This document shows, piece after piece, positions 34,533 to 43,429 of a stretch of 51,164 bases of DNA. The position numbers and the translations under genes are program-made. Origin of the DNA: Salegentibacter holothuriorum (GTDB lineage: Bacteria; Bacteroidota; Bacteroidia; Flavobacteriales; Flavobacteriaceae). Within the stretch, counting starts at the first letter, position 1. The number at the start of each line of letters is the position of its first letter. The stretch covers positions 1 to 51,164 of the forward strand of contig NZ_FUYY01000011.1 in NCBI RefSeq assembly GCF_900168045.1, given 5' to 3'. The notes below the pieces were generated by a model, which saw nothing but the letters and a program-made list of their open reading frames with translations, was not told the DNA's origin and did not search any database.

Positions 34533-34576
34533 CCCTCACAATTTCCAAAAAATACTTGAAAGTGTGAGGGCTTCTT
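34533..34576. terminator. Hairpin terminator between convergent genes
   Basis: CCCTCACA (34533-34540) pairs with TGTGAGGG (34563-34570), extended by TTTC/GAAA after one mismatch. T-rich sequence follows on the plus strand, so it can end the DUF2797 transcript, and it also follows the AsmA stop on the minus strand. Confidence 0.7.
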
Positions 34577-34578
34577 TT

Positions 34579-37254
34579 TTAGTTGCTTGTAGTATCTTTT
34601 TTCTTCTTGCTTTTTCCGAAAATTCCGCCTAAAATATCTTTTGCTGCGTCTTTAACCTGCTCTTCCTGGCTTTTAGGTTTATCTTCGGTTTTTGGAGCTT
34701 GAGTTTGTATGGAATCCTGAGAGCTTATGCTATCATTTTGTGGCTTTTGATTTCCACCTGTTTGCTTATTGATTATATCTCTAATCGCATCCTGCCCACG
34801 TTCCTGAAGGTTTTCTTTTTGTTTTGCAACGATCTTCTGAGTAAGGTTACTAACTGCCTGCTCCATATTTATATTGATTTGCGGACTTTGGAAAGTTCCT
34901 TTTAAACCTATAGGCAGGGCTACCATCATATTTTGAAGTTCATCTCCACTTAACTTGCTCAGTGCGCTCCCTACCTGGCTGCCCAACATTTTGGCAGGAA
35001 CATCTAAATCCAGTGTGTAATTCATATTCATATCAAATCCGTGGCTTCCGGAAACCTTTACATTGACCCCTTTTACATCAAAGTTGAAAGGTTCTATATG
35101 TACCATTCCGTCTTTGAATGTTAAATGAGTTTTAAGCTTATCCAGGTTAATATCTTTTAAGTTAATAAAATCCAATTGCTGATCCAGGCTTGAGAGCAAG
35201 GCTAATTTTTCAGGATTTACCTCTGCAGTAAGAATTTCAGCAAGGGCATCTCCGGCAAGTGTAGAAAGTTGTGGAGTAAGATCTTCATTTAAATTTCCAT
35301 TTAATTTAAGATTGGTTTGCAATTTCCCCTGTAATGCCTGGGCTACCGGTGCTAATCCCTGCAACATCTCCAGGCCGTTAAAAGATTCAGCGATATTTAG
35401 TGCGTTTAATGCCAAATCCATATCAAAAGTTGGCGTTGATCCTTTTGTAGAAACATTCCCTGCCAGGTTAATATTTCCGCCAAAAATATCAGTACTAATG
35501 TTTTGTAAAGTCGCCGTTTCATCCCTTAGAATAATAGTTCCTTTAGCATTTTTAAGCTCCAGGTTGTCATAGATCACCGTATTTACATCAAAAGCCAGTT
35601 CTGTATCTAAAAACGAAGGTATTTTAACTGCTTCTTTTGTAGATGTGGTAGAACTTTTCGTAGTGGTTTCTCCAGTTCCGGTTTCAGCTTCAGCAATCAT
35701 AAAATCGTTGATCGCGAATACATTCGAATTCACTTTAAAGCTTCCTTTTAAATTTTGATCGGTAAATAAGAAGCCCATTAGGTTTTCAATATTTCCCGAA
35801 GCTGTAATATCGGTTTGCCCGGTGGTAAGTTTTAATTCAGGTACACGAACATTACCCTGATTAAAATTCAATCTCGCATTAGCGATTCTCACCTCGTTAG
35901 GAATTTCTGGCGATTTATAACTAAAGTTTCTAATGCTTGCCGTACCGCTACTTTTCACATTCTGATATTGCTCTTTTTCTATAGAATTCATATCAAATTG
36001 TGTAGTAACATCGGCAGTCAATATACCGTTAAGTTCCTGCTCCAGTTCCAAGGGATAAGCTTTATCAAGGTTCGCTAAGTTTAAAGTTCCCTGAAGTGCC
36101 ATATCTACCAACATATTCCCCATTAGATTTTTTACGCTTCCGTTGGTTGCAAATTTATCCTGGTCTATTCTGAAAGTCACATTATTAAAAGTGAGGTAAG
36201 TATCTTCAAGTATCCCGGTTTCGTTTAATATCTGGAGATCTATGTTGATGTCCTGAACACTTTTTGGTAGCTCCGGATATTTAAAGGAGGCATTGTCTGA
36301 ACTCACTTTAATATCCATTTTAGGAATATATGTTTCGTCTACAATTCCCTGTATTTTTCCATTTACAATGAAATCACCACTGGTTTCTACATTTTCAATG
36401 TTTTTTGCATAGGTCGCAGGAATTACGGCTAAAAAGTTTTTAAAGTCTGAAGAAGGTGTTTGGAAGCTTAGATCTATCTCGTTATTATTTTCATTTACTT
36501 GTATAAAACCTTCAAAAGTAAGTGGTAACTGATTGATCGTTGCTTCATTCTCCAGGAAGGTGTAACGCATATTTTCCAGGTCCATCTGGATAACAGCATC
36601 GAGGGAGACTTTATTTCGGTTCAGGTAATTTGTACCATCGTAATCTAAAGAAACCAGCGCATTAGATTTGGTATCCAGTTCGCTTTCGGCTAAAGAAAAA
36701 TCGCCGGTTCCCTGGTGGTTCAATTCTTCTACATCCAGCAGCAATTTTTGTCCTTCATCTAAATATTTTACCCTGGAATTGTTGATCTCATAATGTTTAA
36801 GATCAAAACTAAATCCCGTAGATGTAGAATCTGCGGTGTTAGCGGTAGTGTCTTCAACTGCAATATCGTAGTTAGCATTTCCCAATGAATCTACCTTAAT
36901 ATTTAGATACGTGTTATTTACTTTTATGTTGTCTAAAACTTTTGGTTCATTGGTGCCTTTAAACAATTCTTTAATAGACATTTCCAGTTGAGCTTCTTCA
37001 CCAATGGCAAGTGTATCGCCTTTAAAGGGTTCATTATTAATCACGCTAAAATTCTCAATTACCACGGTAGCTTGCGGAAAGCTTCTAAAAAAGCTAAGGC
37101 TGATGTCTCTAAATTCAATTTGCGCATCTACACTTTCGTTGGCGGTTTTTCGCACATAATCTTTTATTTGAGATTCGAATAAAAAAGGTGCGGCAACAAG
37201 GGTAATTACAGTTACCAGTAATAAAATTCCAATTATTTTAAATGCTTTTTTCAT
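34579..37254 (-). CDS. AsmA-like envelope protein (large)
   Basis: An 891-residue protein with an N-terminal membrane helix (FKIIGILLLVTVITLVAAPF, 5-24), a long periplasmic region of repeated beta strands, an AsmA-like C-terminal region (about 600-790; LNIAESFNGLEMLQGLAPVA) and a charged Gln/Lys-rich tail ending in KSKKKKDTTSN. The opening IEFRDISLSFFRSFPQATVV is usual in Bacteroidota members. AsmA/TamB relatives form bridge-like proteins that move lipids between membranes; that role here is inferred from the family. The gene appears to be single. Confidence 0.92.
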   Translation of the reverse strand: MKKAFKIIGILLLVTVITLVAAPFLFESQIKDYVRKTANESVDAQIEFRDISLSFFRSFPQATVVIENFSVINNEPFKGDTLAIGEEAQLEMSIKELFKGTNEPKVLDNIKVNNTYLNIKVDSLGNANYDIAVEDTTANTADSTSTGFSFDLKHYEINNSRVKYLDEGQKLLLDVEELNHQGTGDFSLAESELDTKSNALVSLDYDGTNYLNRNKVSLDAVIQMDLENMRYTFLENEATINQLPLTFEGFIQVNENNNEIDLSFQTPSSDFKNFLAVIPATYAKNIENVETSGDFIVNGKIQGIVDETYIPKMDIKVSSDNASFKYPELPKSVQDINIDLQILNETGILEDTYLTFNNVTFRIDQDKFATNGSVKNLMGNMLVDMALQGTLNLANLDKAYPLELEQELNGILTADVTTQFDMNSIEKEQYQNVKSSGTASIRNFSYKSPEIPNEVRIANARLNFNQGNVRVPELKLTTGQTDITASGNIENLMGFLFTDQNLKGSFKVNSNVFAINDFMIAEAETGTGETTTKSSTTSTKEAVKIPSFLDTELAFDVNTVIYDNLELKNAKGTIILRDETATLQNISTDIFGGNINLAGNVSTKGSTPTFDMDLALNALNIAESFNGLEMLQGLAPVAQALQGKLQTNLKLNGNLNEDLTPQLSTLAGDALAEILTAEVNPEKLALLSSLDQQLDFINLKDINLDKLKTHLTFKDGMVHIEPFNFDVKGVNVKVSGSHGFDMNMNYTLDLDVPAKMLGSQVGSALSKLSGDELQNMMVALPIGLKGTFQSPQININMEQAVSNLTQKIVAKQKENLQERGQDAIRDIINKQTGGNQKPQNDSISSQDSIQTQAPKTEDKPKSQEEQVKDAAKDILGGIFGKSKKKKDTTSN

Positions 37255-37391
37255 TTCTTAAAAATTTTTATCCCAACCCTGGAGTTAAGCACAGGCTTAT
37301 AATTATATCCTGTAAGTTACCAATTTTTGGGTCCAGTAACATGCTGGTTTTATTTCTATATTATTTAATTCAAACCAATTAAGTAGGTTTA

Positions 37392-38090
37392 TTAATCATA
37401 TTTTATCTCTTCGCCCTGTTTCAGTTTAAAACGCTTTCTAAAGGCAAAAACCGAAGCGTAGAGTAGTGGAGTATCCAGTGCGGCAACTATTACTTTAAAT
37501 AAAAATCCGCTAAGTAAAAGTGCGCCAAATAAGTCCCATTCAATTTTATTAAAACTACAGAGCAAAAACAAGACCGAAAACGTATCTACAAACTGCGAGA
37601 GAAAGGTAGAAAAGTTATTCCTAAGCCATAAATGTTTTCCTTTGGTTAATCTTTTCCAAAAATGGAATAAGTGAATATCTATATACTGCGCTAGTAAATA
37701 GGCAACCATAGATGCGAACACGGCAATAGTGGTGGCACCAAAAACCTGGGTAAACAAGGCGTTGCCAATTGGTGACCATTCGGTCGCCGGCACTGCATCT
37801 GCCGTGTAGACAATCAATAAAGAAAAGAACGAGGCGAAGATACCCGTAGTCACTACCTGGTTCGCTTTTTTCTTCCCGTAGATCTCGCTAATAATATCGG
37901 TGATTAAAAACGTAAGAGGGTAGGGTAAAACCCCCACAGAGATTTCAAACGTATAAATTCCAAAAAAATCCCAGCTAAAGAATTTCTGGAATATTAGATT
38001 TGAAACAACTAAAGAGGCGATAAAAAGCCCTGCCAGGATTAAATATATGCGTTGTGCTGCAAGTTTATCTTTTAGTAATAGTTTAGCCAA
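37392..38090 (-). CDS. Queuosine precursor transporter (YhhQ/VUT family)
   Basis: A 232-residue membrane protein with about six hydrophobic segments. PYPLTFLITDIISEIYGKKKA (read as LTFLITDIISEIYGKKKA, about 58-75) is the family signature, and the SQFVDTFSVLFLL segment is also conserved. Members import queuosine precursors for tRNA modification. It is divergent from the FolK-kinase gene and separated by about 140 bases of unremarkable AT-rich sequence from the AsmA start. Confidence 0.93.
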   Translation of the reverse strand: MAKLLLKDKLAAQRIYLILAGLFIASLVVSNLIFQKFFSWDFFGIYTFEISVGVLPYPLTFLITDIISEIYGKKKANQVVTTGIFASFFSLLIVYTADAVPATEWSPIGNALFTQVFGATTIAVFASMVAYLLAQYIDIHLFHFWKRLTKGKHLWLRNNFSTFLSQFVDTFSVLFLLCSFNKIEWDLFGALLLSGFLFKVIVAALDTPLLYASVFAFRKRFKLKQGEEIKYD

Positions 38091-38196
38091 ATTTTTTTTT
38101 TAAGTCTTGCTGCTAAATTAGGGGTATGTGATTTTGTTTTACTTAATTTGCTGTGAAATTTACAGGATAAGCTTTAATAATTTTTCTTCAGTTAGT

Positions 38197-39330
38197 TTGA
38201 ATTCCCCAAAAACAGTACATATCGCCCTGGGAAGCAATGTGGGCAACCGCTTTGAGCTTCTACAAAATGCATTGCATAAAATATATTTAGAAATTGGCGA
38301 GGTGCAACAGGTTTCGCAGGTTTATGAAACACCTGCCTGGGGTTTTGAGGGAGATGCTTTTTTAAACGCCTGTATAGCTGTTTCTACAAGATTTTCTGCG
38401 GAAGAAGTGCTTCGGAAATTGTTGAAAATTGAAGCTGATTCAGGCCGGGTACGCTCTGATGCTAAAAATTACCAAAACCGAAGCCTGGATCTGGATATTC
38501 TTCTTTTTGAAGATGAAGTTCTAGAAACTATAGATCTAATAGTGCCGCATCCTTCAATGCAAAATCGAAAATTCGTATTGCTTCCTTTGGTAGATATTGC
38601 TGCAAAAGAGAACCATCCTGTTTTTAAAGTTTCTATTGAAAAATTACTGAAACAGGTTGAAGATGATTCGCCAATAAAAGCGATTTCTGAAAGGCTTGAA
38701 GTTCCTAAAAAAGCTTTCAATTTAAATAAGCTAAACTATATCGCAGTAGAAGGAAATATTGGTGCCGGGAAAACTAGTTTCTCAACTATGATTTCCGAAG
38801 ATTTTAATGCAAAACTTATTTTAGAAAGATTTAAGGACAATCCATTTTTACCAAAATTCTATGAGCATAAAGAGCGTTATGCATTTCCGTTAGAAATGTC
38901 TTTCCTGGCCGATCGCTACCAGCAGTTATCAGATGATTTGGCTCAGTATGATCTTTTTAAAGATTTTGTGATCTCAGATTACGATGTTTTTAAGTCGCTT
39001 ATATTTGCTAAAATCACGCTGCATGAAGATGAATATGCCTTGTATCACAAGCTTTTTCATTTAATGTATAAGGAATTGGTGAAACCAGACCTTTATATTT
39101 ATCTCTACCAAAATACAGATCGATTACTGGAAAATATCAAGGCTCGGGGTCGTGATTATGAGCAAAATATTCAGCCCGATTATTTGATGGAAATCAATAA
39201 AAGCTATCTGAATTTTATAAAGACCCAAACCAATATGAAGGTGCAGATCATAGATATTTCAGGGAAAGATTTTGTAAACAACCGTGCCGATTATCTTTCT
39301 ATTTTGGAGGAGATAAAAAAGGCCCCCTAG
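38197..39330 (+). CDS. Fused HPPK (FolK) and deoxynucleoside kinase
   Basis: One frame joins two enzymes. Residues about 1-155 are FolK, which transfers pyrophosphate from ATP to 6-hydroxymethyl-dihydropterin in folate synthesis (HIALGSNVGNR, VSQVYETPAWGFEGDAFLNA, RSLDLDILLFED, VPHPSMQNRKFVL). Residues about 180-377 are a deoxynucleoside kinase with P-loop GNIGAGKTS, the ERF segment and the RGRDYEQ lid, which salvages deoxynucleosides. I prefer TTG 38197 (giving MNSPKTVHIALGSN) to GTG 38128, whose added 23 residues do not belong to FolK; the choice is uncertain. The stop codon lies inside the palindrome at 39322-39385. The fusion also occurs in other flavobacteria. Confidence 0.9.
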   Translation: MNSPKTVHIALGSNVGNRFELLQNALHKIYLEIGEVQQVSQVYETPAWGFEGDAFLNACIAVSTRFSAEEVLRKLLKIEADSGRVRSDAKNYQNRSLDLDILLFEDEVLETIDLIVPHPSMQNRKFVLLPLVDIAAKENHPVFKVSIEKLLKQVEDDSPIKAISERLEVPKKAFNLNKLNYIAVEGNIGAGKTSFSTMISEDFNAKLILERFKDNPFLPKFYEHKERYAFPLEMSFLADRYQQLSDDLAQYDLFKDFVISDYDVFKSLIFAKITLHEDEYALYHKLFHLMYKELVKPDLYIYLYQNTDRLLENIKARGRDYEQNIQPDYLMEINKSYLNFIKTQTNMKVQIIDISGKDFVNNRADYLSILEEIKKAP

Positions 39331-39385
39331 CCCCCAAAGGGGGGGTAAACAAGATTAAAACTCCCCCTTTGGGGGTTGGGGGGCT
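39322..39385. repeat. C/G-rich inverted repeat shared by two convergent gene ends
   Basis: Arms 39322-39346 and 39360-39385 are near-perfect inverted copies, and each arm is itself a small hairpin of CCCCC-AAA-GGGGG or CCCCC-TTT-GGGGG type. The left arm supplies the TAG stop of the FolK-kinase gene; the right arm codes the last residues (APQPPKGEF) of the TrmH gene. It probably terminates both transcripts and belongs to a repeat type common downstream of Bacteroidota genes. Confidence 0.8.
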
Positions 39386-39915
39386 TGTATTTTTGAAAAT
39401 AGATCCCATAGAACCACGCCTACACTAACCGCAATATTTAAAGAATGTTTGGTGCCTAATTGTGGAATTTCAATAATACCATCACTCGCCGAAACTACTT
39501 TTTGTTGTACTCCTTTTACCTCATTCCCAAATACCACAGCGATTTTTTCACCCGGTTGGGCTTTGAAATCGTTTAGCATCACCGAGCCTTCCGCTTGTTC
39601 AATAGAAAAAACCTTTGTTTTCTCTTGTTGAAGTTTTTCCACTACCTCCAGCGTGTTTTCAAAATATTCCCAGGCTACGGTTTCGGTAGCGCCTAAAGCA
39701 GTTTTTTGAATATCTTTATGTGGGGGTTGGGCGGTGATGCCGCAGAGATAAATTTTTTCGATTAAAAAAGCATCGGCACTTCTAAAAACCGAACCAATAT
39801 TATTCAAGCTCCTAATATTGTCAAGTATCACAATTATAGGCGTTTTTTTAGCTTCCTTAAACTCTTCAATAGACTTACGGTCTAATTCGCTGTTTTTTAA
39901 CTTTCGGTTTTCCAT
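39355..39915 (-). CDS. TrmH/SpoU-family RNA 2'-O-methyltransferase
   Basis: The 186-residue enzyme carries motif 1 in NIRSLNNIGSVFRSADAF (about 33-50), motif 2 in VVFGNEVKGVQQKVV and motif 3 in IPQLGTKHSLNIAVSVGVVL, the knot that binds S-adenosylmethionine. It lacks the N-terminal substrate-binding extension of RlmB, so the RNA target is unclear. The last nine residues come from the shared inverted repeat and are probably not part of the fold. Confidence 0.92.
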   Translation of the reverse strand: MENRKLKNSELDRKSIEEFKEAKKTPIIVILDNIRSLNNIGSVFRSADAFLIEKIYLCGITAQPPHKDIQKTALGATETVAWEYFENTLEVVEKLQQEKTKVFSIEQAEGSVMLNDFKAQPGEKIAVVFGNEVKGVQQKVVSASDGIIEIPQLGTKHSLNIAVSVGVVLWDLFSKIQAPQPPKGEF

Positions 39916-40093
39916 AGCGGCAAAATTAATAAGAATGCAAGGAAATAAATTAATTTAAGTTTAAAAATGACTTGAATTGATCAGTATTGAAAAGCCCAGG
40001 ATTGGTATTTGAAACTTTTTTAGGAACCACGAAGCACTGTAGGTTATTTGTATTTTAGTTTTATATTAGTAATTGATAAAATATTCCTCTACA

Positions 40094-43000
40094 ATGATTT
40101 ACAAAACCACCTCCCTGCTCATCTTTTTGTTCCTGTCTTTTAACCTTGTAGCCCAGGACATTAATAAAGAAGATACCCGTTTACTTGCAAAACCCGCGAT
40201 GAGTGATTCTCAAATCGCTTTTATCTATGCCGAAGATCTTTGGGTGGCTGATAAGGATGGCTCTTCGCCAAAACGTCTCACGGTAGACGATGGAATTGAG
40301 TCTAATCCCGTTTTTTCACCCGACGGAAGCCTTATAGCTTTTAATGCTGAGTATGACGGCAATACCGATGTGTATGTGGTTTCCGCTAATGGTGGCGTGC
40401 CTGAGCGCCTTAGCTGGCATCCAGGAAGCGACTGGGTTCGTGGTTTTACACCAGATGGTTCTGCTGTTCTTTTCATATCGCAACGCAATGTTTTTACCAG
40501 GCGGTTTGCAGAGCTCTTTGAGGTTTCAGTAAACGGTGGCCAGGTTAAGGAACTGGAAATTCCAAATGCTTTTTGGGCAGATTATTCAGATGATGGAAAG
40601 TATATTGCTTATACGCCTCTTTATGAAGCCTTTAATCAATGGAAATATTATCGCGGTGGTACGGCCTCCAGAATCTGGATTTATGATACGAATGATCATT
40701 CTGTTACAGAAATTCCAAAGCCAGAAAGCGGAAGCAATGATACCAGACCGCAATGGCTGGGAGATAAAGTTTACTTTAGGAGTGACAGGGACGGGGAATT
40801 CAATTTGCACAGTTATGATTTGAATTCCAAAGAGGTTAGCCAACATACCAATTTTAAAGATTTTCCGGTTTTAGATCTTTCCGCAGGAAAAGATGAAATA
40901 ATTTTTGAACAGGCCGGATATCTGCATACCTACAATCCGGAAATTGATAATTCTAAAAAAATCGAGGTCGGGATCGCGACAGACCTTCTTGAACTTCGCC
41001 CCCGATTTGTAAAAGGTGATGAATACATACGTAGTGCCTCTGTTTCGCCTACCGCCGCAAGGGTGGTAATGGATTTTAGAGGAGAAATAGTGACCGTGCC
41101 CGCTGAAAAGGGAGATGTGGTTAACATAACCGCAACCCAAGGAGTGCACGAACAAGACCCCGCATGGTCTCCAAATGGAAAATTTATCGCCTATTTTAGT
41201 GATGAGAGTGGGGAATATGCAATACATGTACACGATCAAGGCGAACAAAAGGAGGCTAGGAAATTTAAACTTGATGGTACAGGTTTTTATGCCTATCCAA
41301 AGTGGTCTCCCGATAGTAAAAAGATAAGTTTTGTAGATAATGGTCGTAATCTTTATGTGCTAAACATTGATTCTGGAAAGGTGAAAAAAGTCTCACAAGA
41401 TGAAAGATATATGCCTGGCGTTTTCCGGGACCTATTTGGCAGCTGGTCTCACGATTCCAACTGGATAAGTTATACCGTAGTTACAGGAACCAGTTTTGAA
41501 CAGGCCTATGTGTACTCGCTTTCAGAGGATAAATCCTATCCAATTTCAGATGGCTTTTCCAGCGTTTCTAGTCCGGTTTTTGATCCTAGCGGGAAATACC
41601 TCTATATGTTGGCTTCTACGGATGCCGGGCCGGTGGTAAATTGGTTTGATCAATCTAACCAGGATATGGAAATGACCAGCTCTATTTACCTGGTGACTTT
41701 ACAAAAAAATGTGGAATCTCCTTTTGCAAGGGAAAATGATGTTGAAAAAATAGAGCAGAAAGAGAAAGAGGAAGAAAAAAAGAAGAAGGCTGAGGCAGAA
41801 GACAAAGAAGTTAAAGCCCCAGACCTGAAAATTGATTTTGATGGGATAGAAAACAGGATCGTGGATGTTCCACTTCCTGCCGGTAAATATGCTAACCTAA
41901 GTTCGCCAAAGGAAGGAAATCTCTATTATTTAGCTTATCCTCCTCACCAGCAGAATAAAGGAACTTTAAATATGTATGATCTCAAAGAAAGGGAGAATAA
42001 GGAAATAATGCCTGCCACTTCTTACGAGATATCTGCCGATGGCAAAAAGATACTTTATAAGGCAGAAGAAAAATGGGGCATAGCAGAAATTGGAAAAATA
42101 GAAGGAAAACGAACGCTTAATACCGGCGATATCCAGGTGAAAATTGACCCTGTAGCAGAGTGGCCAAATATTTTTGATGAGGCCTGGCGAGTTAACAGAG
42201 ACTACTTCTATGATCCCGGAATGCACGGTGTGGACTGGGATAAAATGAAGGAAAAATACGAGCCTTTTATAGGAGATGTTACTTCCCGAAGCGATCTCTA
42301 CCGGGTAATGGAATGGATGTTTAGCGAACTTGGAGTTGGACATCACCGGTTCTCCAGTAGAGGTGACAGGCTTCATTCTAAAGAATCTGTAAAAGGAGGC
42401 CTCCTGGGAGCAGATTTCAGCATAGAAAATGACAGATATAGGTTCAAAAAGATCTATGGCGGACTTAACTGGAATCCTAATCTACGCTCTCCACTTACCG
42501 AACCGGGAGTAGATGTGAAAGAAGGAGATTATCTTTTGGCAGTAGATGGAGAAGAAGTGAAGGCTAGTGATAATATTTACAAGTTATTTGAAAATACTGC
42601 AGGTAAAATAGTGATGCTCACCGTAGGTCCTAATCCTAATATGAGAAATTCACGGAAGGTTAAAGTAACTCCGGTAGAAAATGAAATGGCTTTAAGAAAT
42701 CGCGATTGGGTAGAAAGCAATATTAAAAAAGTACACGAAGCCACCGATGGCCGGGTTGCTTATGTCTACGTGCCAAATACTGCGACGGCAGGGCACGAGT
42801 ATTTTAAACGTTACTTCTTTCCGCAAGCGAACAAGCAGGCAATTATAGTAGATGAACGTTTTAATGGCGGTGGCCAGTTGGCAGATTATGTTATAGATAT
42901 TCTTAAAAAACCAGAGCAGGCGCATTGGAGGTTTCGCTACGGAAAAGATCTAAAATCGCCAAGTGCCTCTATACAGGGACCGAAAGTGATGATTACAGAC

Positions 43001-43354
43001 GAAACTGCTGGTTCAGGTGGAGATTATCTGCCGTGGATGTTTAGGAAATTTGATTTGGGCACCATCGTTGGAAAAACTACCTGGGGAGGCCTGGTAGGTG
43101 TTTTGGGATATCCTGAATTTATAGACGGCGGCTCTGTTACCGCGCCAAATGTTGCTTTTTATACCGAAGAAGGTTTTAGGGTGGAAAACGAAGGATTGGC
43201 ACCAGATGTTGAAGTAGAACAATGGCCGGAAGAGGTTATTGAAGGTAGAGACCCTCAACTGGAAAAGGCTATTGAGATTGTGCTAAAACAGTTGGAGGCC
43301 AACCCGCCGGGAGAGGTGTCTTCCCCGGTTTATCCTGATAAAACTGACAACTAA
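40094..43354 (+). CDS. Tricorn-type S41 peptidase, exported
   Basis: A 1086-residue peptidase. It has a signal peptide ending LVAQ, a first beta-propeller of PD40-type repeats (about 40-320; SNPVFSPDGSLIAF), a second propeller (about 330-560; QDPAWSPNGKFIAYFSDESG), a charged KE-rich linker (about 555-590), a C1 domain, a PDZ domain (EGDYLLAVDGEEVKA) and an S41 catalytic domain. The likely nucleophile is S974 in TAGSGGD and the histidine lies in GVGHHRFSS. I chose ATG 40094 rather than the upstream TTG at 40073 because it starts the signal peptide. It probably degrades peptides in the periplasm. Confidence 0.95.
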   Translation: MIYKTTSLLIFLFLSFNLVAQDINKEDTRLLAKPAMSDSQIAFIYAEDLWVADKDGSSPKRLTVDDGIESNPVFSPDGSLIAFNAEYDGNTDVYVVSANGGVPERLSWHPGSDWVRGFTPDGSAVLFISQRNVFTRRFAELFEVSVNGGQVKELEIPNAFWADYSDDGKYIAYTPLYEAFNQWKYYRGGTASRIWIYDTNDHSVTEIPKPESGSNDTRPQWLGDKVYFRSDRDGEFNLHSYDLNSKEVSQHTNFKDFPVLDLSAGKDEIIFEQAGYLHTYNPEIDNSKKIEVGIATDLLELRPRFVKGDEYIRSASVSPTAARVVMDFRGEIVTVPAEKGDVVNITATQGVHEQDPAWSPNGKFIAYFSDESGEYAIHVHDQGEQKEARKFKLDGTGFYAYPKWSPDSKKISFVDNGRNLYVLNIDSGKVKKVSQDERYMPGVFRDLFGSWSHDSNWISYTVVTGTSFEQAYVYSLSEDKSYPISDGFSSVSSPVFDPSGKYLYMLASTDAGPVVNWFDQSNQDMEMTSSIYLVTLQKNVESPFARENDVEKIEQKEKEEEKKKKAEAEDKEVKAPDLKIDFDGIENRIVDVPLPAGKYANLSSPKEGNLYYLAYPPHQQNKGTLNMYDLKERENKEIMPATSYEISADGKKILYKAEEKWGIAEIGKIEGKRTLNTGDIQVKIDPVAEWPNIFDEAWRVNRDYFYDPGMHGVDWDKMKEKYEPFIGDVTSRSDLYRVMEWMFSELGVGHHRFSSRGDRLHSKESVKGGLLGADFSIENDRYRFKKIYGGLNWNPNLRSPLTEPGVDVKEGDYLLAVDGEEVKASDNIYKLFENTAGKIVMLTVGPNPNMRNSRKVKVTPVENEMALRNRDWVESNIKKVHEATDGRVAYVYVPNTATAGHEYFKRYFFPQANKQAIIVDERFNGGGQLADYVIDILKKPEQAHWRFRYGKDLKSPSASIQGPKVMITDETAGSGGDYLPWMFRKFDLGTIVGKTTWGGLVGVLGYPEFIDGGSVTAPNVAFYTEEGFRVENEGLAPDVEVEQWPEEVIEGRDPQLEKAIEIVLKQLEANPPGEVSSPVYPDKTDN

Positions 43355-43429
43355 TATTCTTGCGACTAAACTTAAACACAGAAAGCGGGAATTTGGAGGT
43401 GCAAATTCCTGTCTAAAAGTCTTATAAAA

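Noticed and set aside
40536-41248. Several 80-125 codon frames within the tricorn-like gene
   Set aside because: All lie inside a continuous, well-supported coding frame, in other frames or antisense, and match no family.
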